A stretch of 64,000 nucleotides of DNA from Dallia pectoralis (lineage: Eukaryota; Chordata; Actinopteri; Esociformes; Umbridae), in contig CM055743.1 in assembly GCA_029465975.1 (NCBI GenBank), positions 20,027,220 to 20,091,219 on the forward strand, given 5' to 3'. Within the stretch, counting starts at the first letter, position 1. Every line of letters begins with the position of its first letter. Positions 32,290-43,795 of this stretch are shown here, one piece after another. The translations under genes were made by a program, and so were the position numbers. The notes beneath the pieces are model-generated. The model worked only from the letters and a program-made list of their open reading frames with translations, had not been told where the DNA came from and made no database searches.

Positions 32290-32858
32290 GGTTGAACATC
32301 TCTGGTTGCGTATGTAACCTTAGTTCCCTGAAGGGAACGAGACGCTGCGCAAAAAAAAAAAAACGCTGTTGGAACGCTTTGCGTGAGTGCGTCTTAAAGT
32401 ACGTGTGAAATTAGCCCAATGGCGAGACGGAACTTCATAGACGAGTGACGTCGCAACTAGGAAACCATAAAGCATCCCAACCATAAAGTGCGTTGTGTGA
32501 CAGTCCTTGCAAGGTTTCTATTGGTACTTTGCCATAGTTATGAAGGCGAATAAGCATTGCTATAGGAAGTGTGTCTTTCCCTGGACCCATTTTCTTACGG
32601 GTGGGCAACAATGCGTTGTTTGTTTGAGGGTGCTACATGCCCAGTTAGCCGAGGCAGAGCGGTAGTTGTCTTCATGGGGGTCGCAGATGGATCTAACAGA
32701 CGGGTCTGAGACGGCATCTGCATTATCTCAGCTCTTTCCTGCTGGTTCCAGTGCCTCAGTCCGGGAGTGGGAAGCACGCACTCACGCATGACGCACTCAC
32801 ACAGAGCGTTTCCACAGCATTTTCATGCAGCTCGAAGTTCCCTGATAGGGAATTAACT
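32290..32858. mobile_element. insertion nested in the Tc1/mariner element
   Basis: It begins near ggttgcgtatgtaacc and contains the near-palindrome gttccctgaagggaac, then gagacgctgcgc. It ends near gaagttccctgatagggaa. This pattern is common in fish genomes. The class is not certain and the boundaries are approximate. Confidence 0.5.
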
Positions 32859-33154
32859 TGTGCAAATGTAAAAAGTGATGTGAGAAATGCACCAAAGCGA
32901 CTGGGAAAAACTGTAAATCCACGGTCACGTTGCGAACTCATGAACTCACCGTTTATTGTCTCAAATATTCATTAAAGTTAAATGATGTTTTCGCTATTCC
33001 TGATCGTTTACATGCTTAGCTAAATAAACGATGTATATATTTAGACAACCAAGGAGATGTAATTATTAGTTTGTGGTACTAGCTAGTAGCTAGCTAGCTA
33101 GTAGGTTAGCCTTCAGTTTCATGAACACAGTTTCTCTTAATAGTATTATTAATA

Positions 33155-33366
33155 TTACATCCATGGCTTCATCTCTCATCCACGTTACAGGGTTAGGGTT
33201 AGCCCTAATACATCCATGGCTTCATCTCTCATCCACGTTACAGGGTTAGCCCTAATACATCCATGGCTTCATCTCTCATCCACGTTACAGGGTTAGCCCT
33301 AATACATCCATGGCTTCATCTCTCATCCACGTTACAGGGTTAGGGTTAGCCCTAATACATCCATGG
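33155..33366. repeat. 53-bp minisatellite, left block (about four copies)
   Basis: The unit is catggcttcatctctcatcc, acgttacagggttagggtta, gccctaatacatc. Copies without the second ttaggg are shorter. The array is cut at 33366 by a solo LTR and continues at 35238. Confidence 0.93.
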
Positions 33367-33822
33367 TGTCAGGATCCGGGCTTTCAAGCAGGTAGAGGAC
33401 ACAAATGCAGAGTACTTTGCAATACCAAGGGTTTATTTTCTCCAAAACCAGGCAAGACAGGCACAGGAACGGTTAGCTTAATACCGAAACAATCCTAACA
33501 CTTAACACAAACACAGAAGAACATCATAATTAACAAAACCTCCCCTTAGTGAGACAGAACATACTAAACGCAGAACACCAGAATAATCACACAAATACAT
33601 AACAGGACCAGCAAACGTAAAACAAGAGAAACATACCTTAACAATGACCGACACTGAAAGACAGGAAATGACAGAACTAAATACAGGGACTAACGAGCAA
33701 ACACAACACAGGTGCAGACAAAAACACAGGTGAACGAACAAGTCCCTAATTCTCCCTCTCTCCGCATGCGGGGAGGTGTCAGCACCACCATAACGTGGGG
33801 AGACAGGACTCTGTCCCTTACA
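33367..33822 (-). mobile_element. solo LTR of an LTR retrotransposon (456 bp)
   Basis: The termini are tgtcagg ... cttaca, inverted TGT/ACA. They are flanked by a 5-bp duplication catgg (33362-33366 and 33823-33827). Read on the minus strand it has an AATAAA signal near its 3' end, followed by an R/U5-like tail. No internal coding region remains, so this is a recombined solo LTR. It is probably Ty3/gypsy-like, judged by general resemblance to fish elements. It sits inside a 53-bp minisatellite unit. Confidence 0.85.
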
Positions 33823-34195
33823 CATGGCTTCATGTCTCATCCACGTTCAGGGTATATGCAGGAATCTTGAAATTAATTTTAATACCTTTTCAAGACTTTT
33901 CAATATTTTGTAATACCTCACCGCCACTTCAAGCTGTAACCATTTACATCAGTGATAAAAACTAAAAAGCATAAATATCCAACCCTTTACTGAAAAACAG
34001 AACTGACAGTGCAACATTTTTTCAGAAAGTTCACAAACAGCGTTGCTCCTTGCACATCCCTGAGCTAATAAATAATAAAAAGTGAACAGCAATTTTTATT
34101 TTTATTAAGGACCTAACCTGTCAAAACAATAAATAATTTAAAAAAAAAATAAAGAAAAATACAATTCAGAAAACTTAAAATGATTTGTTTGAACC

Positions 34196-34594
34196 TCAGA
34201 ACTTATTCTCTACACTACACTCACAGACGTACACACAAACTCTCCGCATCACGCACACACAAACTCTCCGCATCACGCACACACAAACTCTCCGCATCAC
34301 GCACACACAAACTATCCGCATCACGCACACACAAACTATCCGCATCAAGGACTCCAACGTGTTTCCGTTTTGGTGCTGTATCATCACCGTGGTGCTCCCG
34401 TGCCATGTCATGTCGCTTTTGCATATCTTGCAATTAACACACTTTTTATTTATGTATTTAATTAGTGTGAAATGCTCCCACACTTTGGATGACTTCGGGC
34501 AAACTGATTTTGCCGACTCCGCCATCAAAACGTTACAGCTCCGCACCGCACTCAACTCAATTGCTTTTATCTTCGCGACTGAGTGGCGTGTCAA
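34196..34594 (-). pseudogene. BED zinc-finger fragment of the nested hAT element
   Basis: The minus-strand frame has SSKVWEHFTLI and CKICKSDMTWHGSTTVMIQH, a BED finger of the ZBED/hAT type. The frame then runs into a 24-bp tandem repeat (34232-34345, unit around acacacaaactctccgcatc) that encodes a meaningless VCVCVMRI-type repeat. The right terminus gttgcagcccta ends at 34656. Confidence 0.78.
34232..34345. repeat. 24-bp tandem repeat, five copies
   Basis: The unit is acacacaaactctccgcatc plus acgc; two copies have ctatccgc. It lies inside the nested hAT. Confidence 0.92.
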
Positions 34595-35237
34595 TAATGA
34601 AATTCGTTCCCAGCTTTTTTAATTATCGATTTTATCGATTCGTTGTTGCAGCCCTAAAGTTAACTTACCTAGTCAAGGTTCCTAGCCAGAACAGATCTTT
34701 ATTAATATGACACTTCTCAAAACACACAAAGGTTGAAAATGAAAAAAATAAAAATATAATATATAGAGTATATATAATATATAGTACTAAGCAGGTACCT
34801 AGATTGGACACGGTCATCTTCCCAGAATCAAATGTGGACATCAAGCTGTTTCGTTTTTGTTGACTGGTTGAGCGACTCGTCAAACATTAACACAAACTGG
34901 CCAGCCTTGTTGATGGTGTTGAACATTTCGGTGCGTTGTAATAGGCTACGCACTGGGAACGCCAGAGCGTACATTGTGCTTTTGAACTTCCGCCCGCCTG
35001 CTGGCTCTGGTGATCTCAGAGGCAATTTACGAACGTTTTTATTAATAAAAATGACTAAATTGACACACTTTTACGATGTTTTTGGGACTGTTGGACAGCT
35101 AATTCAGAAAAAATACATTCAATATTTAAGACTTTATAAAGCCGTGATAAGACTTTTTAATACTTTTTAAGGGTCTTAATTTTCCCAAAATTAATTTATC
35201 ACCTTTTAATACTTTTCAAGACCCCGCGGATACCCTG

Positions 35238-36885
35238 ACGTTACAGGGTTAGGGTTAGCCCTAATACATCCATGGCTTCATCTCTCATCCACGTTACAGG
35301 GTTAGGGTTAGCCCTAATACATCCATGGCTTCATCTCTCATCCACGTTACAGGGTTAGGGTTAGCCCTAATACATCCATGGCTTCATCTCTCATCCACGT
35401 TACAGGGTTAGGGTTAGCCCTAATACATCCATGGCTTCATCTCTCATCCACGTTACAGGGTTAGGGTTAGCCCTAATACATCCATGGCTTCATCTCTCAT
35501 CCACGTTACAGGGTTAGGGTTAGCCCTAATACATCCATGGCTTCATCTCTCATCCACGTTACAGGGTTAGGGTTAGCCCTAATACATCCATGGCTTCATC
35601 TCTCATCCACGTTACAGGGTTAGGGTTAGCCCTAATACATCCATGGCTTCATCTCTCATCCACGTTACATGGTTAGGGAGCCCTAATACATCCATGGCTT
35701 CATCTCTCATCCACGTTACAGGGTTAGGGTTAGCTCTAATACATCCATGGCTTCATCCACGTTACAGGGTTAGGGTTAGCTCTAATACATCCATGGCTTC
35801 ATCTCTATCCACGTTACAGGGTTAGGGTTAGCTCTAATACATCCATGGCTTCATCTCTATCCACGTTACAGGGTTAGGGTTAGCCCTAATACATCCATGG
35901 CTTCATCTCTCATCCACGTTACAGGGTTAGGGTTAGCTCTAATACATCCATGGCTTCATCCACGTTACAGGGTTAGGGTTAGCTCTAATACATCCATGGC
36001 TTCATCTCTATCCACGTTACAGGGTTAGGGTTAGCTCTAATACATCCATGGCTTCATCTCTCATCCACGTTACAGGGTTAGGGTTAGCTCTAATACATCC
36101 ATGGCTTCATCTCTCATCCACGTTACAGGGTTAGGGTTAGCTCTAATACATCCATGGCTTCATCTCTCATCCACGTTACAGGGTTAGGGTTAGCTCTAAT
36201 ACATCCATGGCTTCATCTCTCATCCACGTTACAGGGTTAGGGTTAGCCCTAATACATCCATGGCTTCATCTCTCATCCACGTTACAGGGTTAGGGTTAGC
36301 CCTAATACAGACCTGGCTTCATCTCTCATCCACGTTACAGGGTTAGGGTTAGCCCTAATACATCCATGTCTTCATCCACGTTACAGGGTTAGGGTTAGCT
36401 CTAATACATCCATGGCTTCATCTCTCATCCACGTTACAGGGTTAGGGTTAGCCCTAATACATCCATGGCTTCATCTCTCATCCACGTTACAGGGTTAGGG
36501 TTAGCCCTAATACATCCATGGCTTCATCTCTCATCCACGTTACAGGGTTAGGGTTAGCCCTAATACAGACCTGGCTTCATCTCTCATCCACGTTACAGGG
36601 TTAGGGTTAGCCCTAATACAGACCTGGCTTCATCTCTCATCCACGTTACAGGGTTAGGGTTAGCTCTAATACATCCATGGCTTCATCTCTCATCCACGTT
36701 ACAGGGTTAGGGTTAGCCCTAATACAGACCTGGCTTCATCTCTCATCCACGTTACAGGGTTAGGGTTAGCCCTAATACATCCATGGCTTCATCTCTCATC
36801 CACGTTACAGGGTTAGGGTTAGCCCTAATACATCCATGTCTTCATCTCTATCCACGTTACAGGGTTAGGGTTAGCCCTAATACAG
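35238..36885. repeat. 53-bp minisatellite, right block (about 31 copies)
   Basis: Same unit as at 33155-33366. Variants include tagctc/tagccc and acagacctgg/acatccatgg, as well as copies lacking ctctcat. Each unit holds ttagggttagccctaa, two telomere-type hexamers facing each other. Confidence 0.96.
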
Positions 36886-37160
36886 GCCTGGCCAACCCGA
36901 GGCTCCCAAGCCGCATGCGGGTCTTTGTCCGGTTTCATGCGGCTCTTACGTTCATATCAAAGTTTTTTTAATGCCCGTGTTTGTTTCGCTTGTATTCAAT
37001 GACGGAATTGTCGTCAAACACACATGTGTTCGGGGGTGTAGTGCAGTCAAAAGCCATTTGCAGAGCCAGTCTATAGGTTTTTGGTGTTCATTTTAAATAC
37101 CATTTAAAACCAACACGTAACAACAAATGGAAATAAAACGAGGGCACTGTAATTATTTTT
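36883..37160. mobile_element. hAT-type left end, partner not found
   Basis: It starts caggcctggccaacccg, a well-known outer end of fish hAT elements, exactly where the 53-bp array stops. No matching right end or transposase is visible, so the copy is partial. Confidence 0.55.
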
Positions 37161-37164
37161 TTGT

Positions 37165-37365
37165 GCACTACTGAAATGCTCCCACATACACTACTGAAAC
37201 GCTCTCACATACACTAGTGAAAATTAAACCTCTCACATACACTAGTGAAAATTAAACCTCTCACATACACTACTGAAACACTCCCACATACACTACTGAA
37301 ACACTCTCACATACACTACTACTGAAACACTCTCACCTACACTAGTGAAAATTAAACATCTAAAT
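37165..37365. repeat. 24-27-bp tandem repeat
   Basis: Imperfect copies of actgaaacactctcacatac and of the variant actagtgaaaattaaac. Confidence 0.85.
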
Positions 37366-37433
37366 TAATGAATTTCCGGAAAACGACCGGCCTCTCACTC
37401 CGGTACAATAGGTGGCGCTAGATGAACTTTTGG

Positions 37434-38033
37434 CTGCGTCCGAAATTGCGTACTATTTTGAGTATGTACTACATTTAAATAAGAACGTACTTTGTGACCG
37501 TTAAAAAAGTACGTTCTATATAGTATGAATCCGGGTAGTATGAATGGAGTCCGGACGTACTACATATGCGCCGTGTTCTACTGTATAATCTACCGGGCAA
37601 GAGAAGCATGTTTCATTCAGGTCCGCGTCCTCCTACCACCACGCATAAAGCAAACCCGCTTTTAAGTCAATCGTTTACTTATATGATGTTAAACAAATAC
37701 AATTTAACCACAAAGAAACAGAAAAGTGTTTTCTAAAGTAGTTACACTTTTTTAATTTTTTTATTAACATTTCTAAAGTAGTTACACTTGAAGACTGCCG
37801 CGTCTCCGGTTTCCGACATTTTTAAATGTAACGAGAACTGCTCTCTCCTATTGCATCATGGGATAGTAAAGTGTCCATCGTATGCACACTTCAGAATCTC
37901 GCCGGAAGTAGTAGGTCATCCGGGTACTTTTCGCATACTGTTTTTCGAATACTATGATTTCGGACATACTACTCTGCTCGCGTACTGTTTTTCGCATACT
38001 ATACAGTATGGAAGTACGCGATTTCGGATGCAG
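37434..38033. mobile_element. 600-bp MITE with terminal inverted repeats
   Basis: The left end ctgcgtccgaaattgcgtac and the inverted right end (complement of gtacgcgatttcggatgcag) match in about 18 of 20 positions. Further inverted similarity lies inside (tactac/gtagta, cgcatac/gtatgcg). No clear target duplication was seen. There is no coding capacity. Confidence 0.75.
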
Positions 38034-38647
38034 ACTATAATTTGGTAGCGATCCGCCATTAAACCCAAAGAAGACGATTGCTCCAACGCAGCAAGGCTAC
38101 TCGCGAACCAATCGACTTGTTAGATCAAGCTACATTATTATGAAATAGTATTTCGGCAACTGAATATTGCTGCGTCTAAATCAGTTAACCAATGTGTCAG
38201 CTTGACATGTTTAGTTTGTTTTTTATTCAATTTTGTCTACAAAGACAATGATTATTACTGTCACAGTTAACAAATATCCTTCTTTTTTATGGCAACAACA
38301 GAACTCAATTCAATAAATAAGGTGTACATAGAGATAATATTCGGCATGTTTCAGCTTGCTTATTGCCTTAATGGTTTTTATTATATATCCTTATGAGTTA
38401 GATTTACTTCTTTATTCTAGAAGACAAAATAGTTTTTAAAACAATAATAGTTTTATGTTTTTGTAAATGGTTTTGATAATTTCTATAATAAATAGTATTC
38501 CTTATGATTTAGAATGGCTTAGAAAACGTAATTGAAAAAACTAAGTTTAGTTAATATTTAGTTTAAAATTGCATCTTTTGCATCTCTATGTATTATTACA
38601 TGTATATTCTAAATAATCTAAATATATATATATAGCCTATAGTTACA

Positions 38648-38963
38648 TGTACAGTGCTGGTCATAATTTGAATATCATCAAAAAGTTTATTTATTTCAGT
38701 AATTCCATTCAAAAAGTCAAACTTGTATATTATATACATTCATTCCACACAGACTGATATATTTCAATTGTTCATTCCTTTTAATTTTGTTGATTATAAC
38801 TGACAACTAATGTAAACCCCAAAATCAGTATCTCAGAAAATTAGAATATTGTGAAAAGGTTCAATATTGAAGACACCTGGTGCCACACCCTATTCAGCTA
38901 ATTAACTCAAAACACCCCTTTTTTTGTATTGGTCTTAAGTAATATTCTAATTTTCTGAATTTT
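38648..38963. mobile_element. internally deleted Tc1/mariner copy
   Basis: It begins tacagtgctggtcataattt and continues with the usual left part of a fish Tc1-like family, then jumps after about acacccc to the 3' part (ttggtcttaagtaatattct). The right inverted repeat is cut off at about 38963, where a G-rich sequence begins. Confidence 0.7.
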
Positions 38964-39640
38964 AGAGGGTGGGAACAGGTGTGAGGGGGGAAGGTGGTGG
39001 ATCAGGGGGGCAGAGGGGGAGAAGGAGGGTGGTTGGGGATGAGGGTGTGGCGGGGGAGGACCGAGGGGAGTTTGGTTTCGCCTCAGAGGGCTTTTGTTTT
39101 AAGATGACGGTGGTGGTGGGGGGGGGCAGGGACCCCATGGCCCCCATGGCGTCCCAAGGGACAGAACGGGCGTTTGCCGAGGGGGAGACCCCGGTGTCGG
39201 GAGGGTCCGGGACTGGGACCCCCATGGCGTCCCAAGGGACAGAACTGGCTTTCGCCGAGGGGGGGACATGAGGGGTCACTGGGAGTGAAGGGCTTTTCTT
39301 GTGGTTTGTAGTTTGGTGTGCTATGTGGGGTAGATGTGTGAGGGTTGTGTAAAGGTGGTGGGTTTCTGTGTTAATTGGGTTTGGGGTTCAAATGTGTTTT
39401 TTGAATCTGTGTGTTTTGGGTGTGAAGGGGTGGGTTTAGTAGGGATGGGGTCTTTTTGGTGTGGGGATGGAGGTTTGTTTGATGGGTGTATTAAGTGGGG
39501 TTTGTTGATGTGGGTGGGTTGTGGGGTTTTGTCTTCGTGTGATGTTGGGGTGGTTTGGTTTTGGTTTAATGGTGCCTGATGTAGGCCGGTGTGATAAAGT
39601 GTACGGACTGTCTTTGGGAATAAAGGCATTTAACAATCTG
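38964..39640 (+). mobile_element. G-rich block, possible 3' end of a retroelement
   Basis: A strongly strand-asymmetric (G/T-rich) stretch with a duplicated segment around ccatggcgtcccaagggaca (39147 and 39222). It ends near 39620 with ggaataaaggc. The asymmetry and the AATAAA-like end suggest the 3' part of a retrotransposon. The Gly-rich and Pro-rich frames on both strands are not recognisable proteins. Confidence 0.3.
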
Positions 39641-40801
39641 AGTTTACTCATTGCCTTTGCGTGGGGCTGGCTGGGCCTGTGCCCTTGTTAATGCAGACAC
39701 TGTTAATAATGTCTGTAGACAATTTGGATGCATTTGGACATGCACCATTTGTCAATTTCCCCATGTAAAGGTTTAGCTGTGCTATATCCTATTGAGTTTA
39801 CTCATATCCTCTGCATTGAGCTGGCTGGGCTTAAATTGATAAAATCTTCACAGATCATTTTCTTTTGAACCGTCGTCTCGATTGATTCCTCTGTCTGGAG
39901 GAAAAGCAAAGCAACCATTTCATTGACGTTTTAATCATTTAACTGATGCTCTTATCCAAATCATCTTTAGTACTAAAAAAAGTTTTTTGCCCAAAGATCC
40001 AACAGACATTTGTCTTAATAGGGAATTAAAGCAGAAACCTTCAAAATATGCCACTCCATAACCACTGAAATCATAACTAACATTGACCTGCATAGGAGTA
40101 TACATAGGCCTCATACAAACTGTTAGGCTTTGCCATACTTAGACAAACAAAGACACCACTATATCCCACTTTGTCCACGCCGGAACTTAAAGTCGAACAC
40201 AATGCAACATTTCTGGCTATAGCACCCTTTTTTAATTCAACTCTTATCACTTGCCTTTCTGATATAGAACACATTCTGTTTACAACTATTAGTAGACTGA
40301 TTACATAGTGGTATTCACAACTAAGTCATTCATTTCAAAATGACTGAAGCCAATCATTACCACAATAGCTTTGAAAACCTGCCAGGGACAAAGTAACCCA
40401 AAAAATGAGGATGATAGTTCAACTTTAGAATTGTGTCCAGATTAGAGTAGAACTGTATCTTACTACCCAGAAAATGGCTTGCAACTATATTTGCTCATAG
40501 GTAGCGCTATAATAGAGAATTGAACAAAAACTGTAGCCACCCTGAGTGACGTAGAACCACAGAGTTAGAGTAAACACTGATCGGCTGTAAGATTTTACCC
40601 ACCTGTCTAATATTTGTGTATACTACTTCAGCCAACAAAGTTGCCTTAATGGTCAAGGCATTGACAGGTTTCCTTGCATTTTTTCTCTAATTGATGCCAT
40701 TTCAACACGGATAGACCATGAAAAACAATATTTTTTCTCATGCCTCATTTCTCATCCCTTGCTTCCCAATAAGAGGACCCCGCCCCATTGTTGCTTGCAA
40801 C
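39641..40801. other. spacer, no gene seen
   Basis: Mostly unique-looking AT-rich sequence. A degenerate fish SINE/LINE tail motif in reverse orientation (gatgctcttatccaa) occurs at about 39948. No reading frame of interest. Confidence 0.4.
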
Positions 40802-41040
40802 TAGGGCTGCAACTAACGATAATTTTTATAATCGATTAATCTGTCGATTATTTTTTGATTAATCGATGAATCGGATAAAAACTAAAAAGCATTAACATCC
40901 AACCCTTTACTGAAAAACAGAACTGACAGTGCAATTCACAGTGCAAAAAATGTTGCACAAACATAAAGTGCACAAACAGGTTGCTCCTTGAACATCCATG
41001 ACCTAATGAATAATAAAAAGTGCTTTTTCTTTTTATTAAA
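40802..41040. mobile_element. hAT left end of the TAGGGCTGCAAC family
   Basis: It starts tagggctgcaactaacgat, followed by alternating atcgattaat motifs, and then matches the nested copy at 33955-34090 (ccaaccctttactgaaaaac). The right end is missing. Confidence 0.75.
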
Positions 41041-41443
41041 GGGCAACTTCACCAAAAAAACATATTTTTTCTCACTTATCGTGGTCACTTATGTAGTAGA
41101 AATGTTAAAGAATTTTTGAAATTGGTGCCTTCTAGGCAGAGAAAAAGATTAAAATGTGTTTTTGGCTCATGTGGATGAAATACACCAAATCCCAGAATGC
41201 ACTTGTTTCGCTGCTCTACGAGTCCACTCCCAAGCCACGCCTACCGGCTCGAGAGGGCAGGCAGAAAGGAAGGCTAGCTAATAATTGACTGGAAAACAGA
41301 AGACACCGGTTAACATGAGTCTCCGTGATCAAGAATGCCCTGTAGCAGAGGTACACTCTTCTGAGTTTACACCTGTTTTTCCTACTTTTCTATTGCCTCT
41401 TTTTTTCGTACTACTTTTCTGTCCCCTCTTATGGACTGAGAAG
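41041..41443. other. spacer before the Tx1-like LINE
   Basis: It begins aagggcaacttcacc, a motif common at ends of fish DNA transposons, and contains no recognisable frame. The 5' border of the LINE is placed near aagatggcggga (41441) but is uncertain. Confidence 0.35.
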
Positions 41444-41975
41444 ATGGCGGGAGCAACAGTGGCTTGACCGCGACCCCTGCCAGTCTTCTCGGTCCGGCGA
41501 ACCAGGCCGGGAATAGAAGGACCGGGGGAGAGGGAGGAGTACCAGTGGCTTGACCGCGGCTCTTCCTGACCCCTCCGGCTCACGGACCGCACCGGGAGAG
41601 AAGAAGAACCGGGGAGGTCTGGGTCAGTAACAGTGGCTTGACCGCGGCTTGACCCAGCACCCCGGCTCACGGACCACACGGGGAGAGAGAAGGAGTGGGG
41701 GAGGGGGAGAGAGAAGGAGTGGGGGAGGGGGAGTTTTCTGCAGTGCCACAACCACGGCTGAATCTCCAACCCACCGTTTCACGGAACACACCGGGAGAGT
41801 TTGAAGGAGCGGGGGAGGGGGCGATTTCGGCAGTGTCACAACCATGGCTGAGTTTTCCACCCACCGTTCCACGGAACAGACCGGGAGCTCGAAGAAGCGG
41901 GGGAGGGGGAGATAGCGGCGGTGGCCAAACCGCGGCTGTTTCTTTTCTACCCACCACTTCACGGACCAGGCCAGC
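41444..41975 (+). repeat. 5' UTR monomers of the LINE (about five, near 100 bp each)
   Basis: Repeated elements are cagtggcttgaccgcggct, ctcacggacc and gggagagagaaggagtgggg. Later copies diverge (gtgccacaaccacggctga). The arrangement resembles promoter monomers of other LINEs. The first monomer begins near a YY1-type aagatggcggg. Confidence 0.75.
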
Positions 41976-42246
41976 CAAACGAGCAAGACTGAAGAGGAAG
42001 GACGAGCGCGGGCCGGCCAAACTCTTCAGTCCGGAACTCCTAGCCTTCAGGTCTTTTTTGTTTCCTCCCTACAGGCCCAGTGGGCTCTCCCTTAAAAAGG
42101 AAGGACCTAACGAACCCCACCTACACCAGGAGCGAGCGGACCACAGGGCAGTACCTCAGTGACCATAAGGTCGGGGGCTCCCAGGTGGATCTGCCCGCTC
42201 TCAGGGTGTCCTTCCTCTACCCTCACAGGACACCTCCCCCAGAACC

Positions 42247-43703
42247 ATGAATCCAGGAGGCATGAGACGCTACAACGCGGTGAGGCTGACGCTGACCCCA
42301 ACCCGAGAGGCTGGCGAGGACGGAGCCAACCAGGGACGGGGAACAGCACCAACAGCAACTGGACCAGCAAAAAGACCAGACAGCACGATGATCCGCCTGG
42401 AATTCAGCAGGGCAGTTCTCCAGAAAGGTATGGGCTTTGTGCCAGCCGAATTAAACTGCCTGGCTAAACCTCCAGGACCCGTGGAAACTTTTGGGATTGA
42501 GCTTCAAAAACCCACAGCTGTTGGAGATATTCTGGAAAATCTTCAACAGCAGTAGAAGCTCACCCCCGTACAACAAATTCAAAGCATTCCCACTATCAGA
42601 CACAGAATCTAAAGTAGTAACCGTCAACTTTCATAATGAATGCATTCAAGAATACGACATCGAAACATGGCTAAACAGGTACGCCACAATAAAATCACAA
42701 TAAAAAGGTAGGAGGGTCCTAGACGAAGACCAGGTCTGGACAGGGGGATTGAAGTGGCTGGTCCAGCTGAAACCGGACCCAACCGGAGTGGGCGGGGTCC
42801 GCCACCTGCCCAGCACAATCACGCTGGGAAACAACAGAGGCTCCGTCCACTACTACGGCATGCCCAAGCTGTGCAGAAACTGTGGCAACCTTGGACACCT
42901 GGCTGCAGCCTGCACAGCCTGCAAAATTTGCCAAGGAGACCACCTAACCTCAGACTATACAACCACCAGACCATGTAACCTGTTCGGGGTCGTAGGACAT
43001 TTTTTTCAGGACATGTCCTAGGTCCTATGCGGGCAGGGCAGGGGCAGACGGCCCAACAAACGACAACCCACAACCTCCCCCTCAACCACCCACTCCCCCT
43101 CCTCCTCCATCCTCACCCCCCCCACCAACAAACAGCGACGACATAGACCCAGACTCTACGGATATAGAAGATATACCTACCCAGCCTACTCAGACACCCT
43201 CACCACCCGGCCCCACACTACCAGTTAAAGGGGAGCCGGAGCAAATCCCCACCTCCCAGTCGCTGTTCTCGGAGGAGGATGACCCAACCTGGTCCCAGGT
43301 AACCCACCAGAAACGGAAGAGACCCCCTAAACGCCCGAACCAAAAAACGACCCCAGAGCCAAAACCTCAACGCCAAAAGGCTAGGCCCAACCCTACACCA
43401 CCACCCTCCCCAACTCCCATCCCGTCTGGTGCCTTGCCCGTCCCAACCATAGCCCAGCCCTCCGACCCCATCGCAAACACTGCCACAACACCAAATTTAG
43501 CGACCCTAAATTTATTTGACCAGTTCTTCGGAGGGCCCGACCCCGTACAGGTGACCAGCCAACCCCAGTCTAGACCTGAAGGACCCACCGAAACACCATC
43601 GTCCCTACAGTCAATACCCACGGCACCACTGGAGGGCCAAACGACAACACAGCCAGGCAGTAGGGGGGGCAAAACAACACCCATGAGCAGCCCCGGGGGT
43701 TAG
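42247..43703 (+). pseudogene. LINE ORF1 (gag-like), frameshifted
   Basis: It begins MNPGGMRRYNAVRLTLTPTR. Three frames cover an RNA-binding-like N-terminal part, then GSVHYYGMPKLCRNCGNLGH, where CRNCGNLGHLAAAC is a complete CCHC knuckle. A second knuckle (CKICQGDH...CNLFGVVGHF) has lost cysteines. The C-terminus is very proline-rich and contains LNLFDQFFGGPDP. At least two frameshifts and a stop after KSQ (42703) break the frame. It acts as the nucleic-acid chaperone in intact relatives. Confidence 0.75.
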
Positions 43704-43795
43704 CCGCCATACGACCCCTACGACACAACAGCGGCCCTAATCAACATCTGTAACCAAATGGGGGCCAACGACACCAGACATCACTCCAACTCATA

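Larger units (their letters stand above)
30808..32913 (-). mobile_element. Tc1/mariner-type (IS630-like) DNA transposon, 2.1 kb
   Basis: About 34-bp inverted ends: cagtttttctcagtcacttt at 30808, and the complement of tgagaaatgc...gggaaaaactg ending at 32913. The element is flanked by TA on both sides. It carries a minus-strand DDE-domain frame and a nested insertion at about 32290-32858. Confidence 0.85.
33848..35237 (-). mobile_element. hAT-like DNA transposon with nested hAT copy
   Basis: The ends are cagggtatatgcagg (33848) and the reverse match ccgcggataccctg (to 35237). The flanks are acgtt on both sides, inside the 53-bp minisatellite. A minus-strand frame at 34828-35025 contains FVLMFDESLNQSTKTKQLDV, similar to the first-Asp region of a hAT-like fish transposase. 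Between about 33955 and 34656 a second, left-truncated hAT of the TAGGGCTGCAAC family is inserted. Confidence 0.75.

Noticed and set aside
38962..39629. Proline-rich frames on the minus strand as a secreted or structural protein
   Set aside because: The stretch is strongly G/T-biased on the plus strand; Pro/Thr-rich frames on the other strand are a composition effect.
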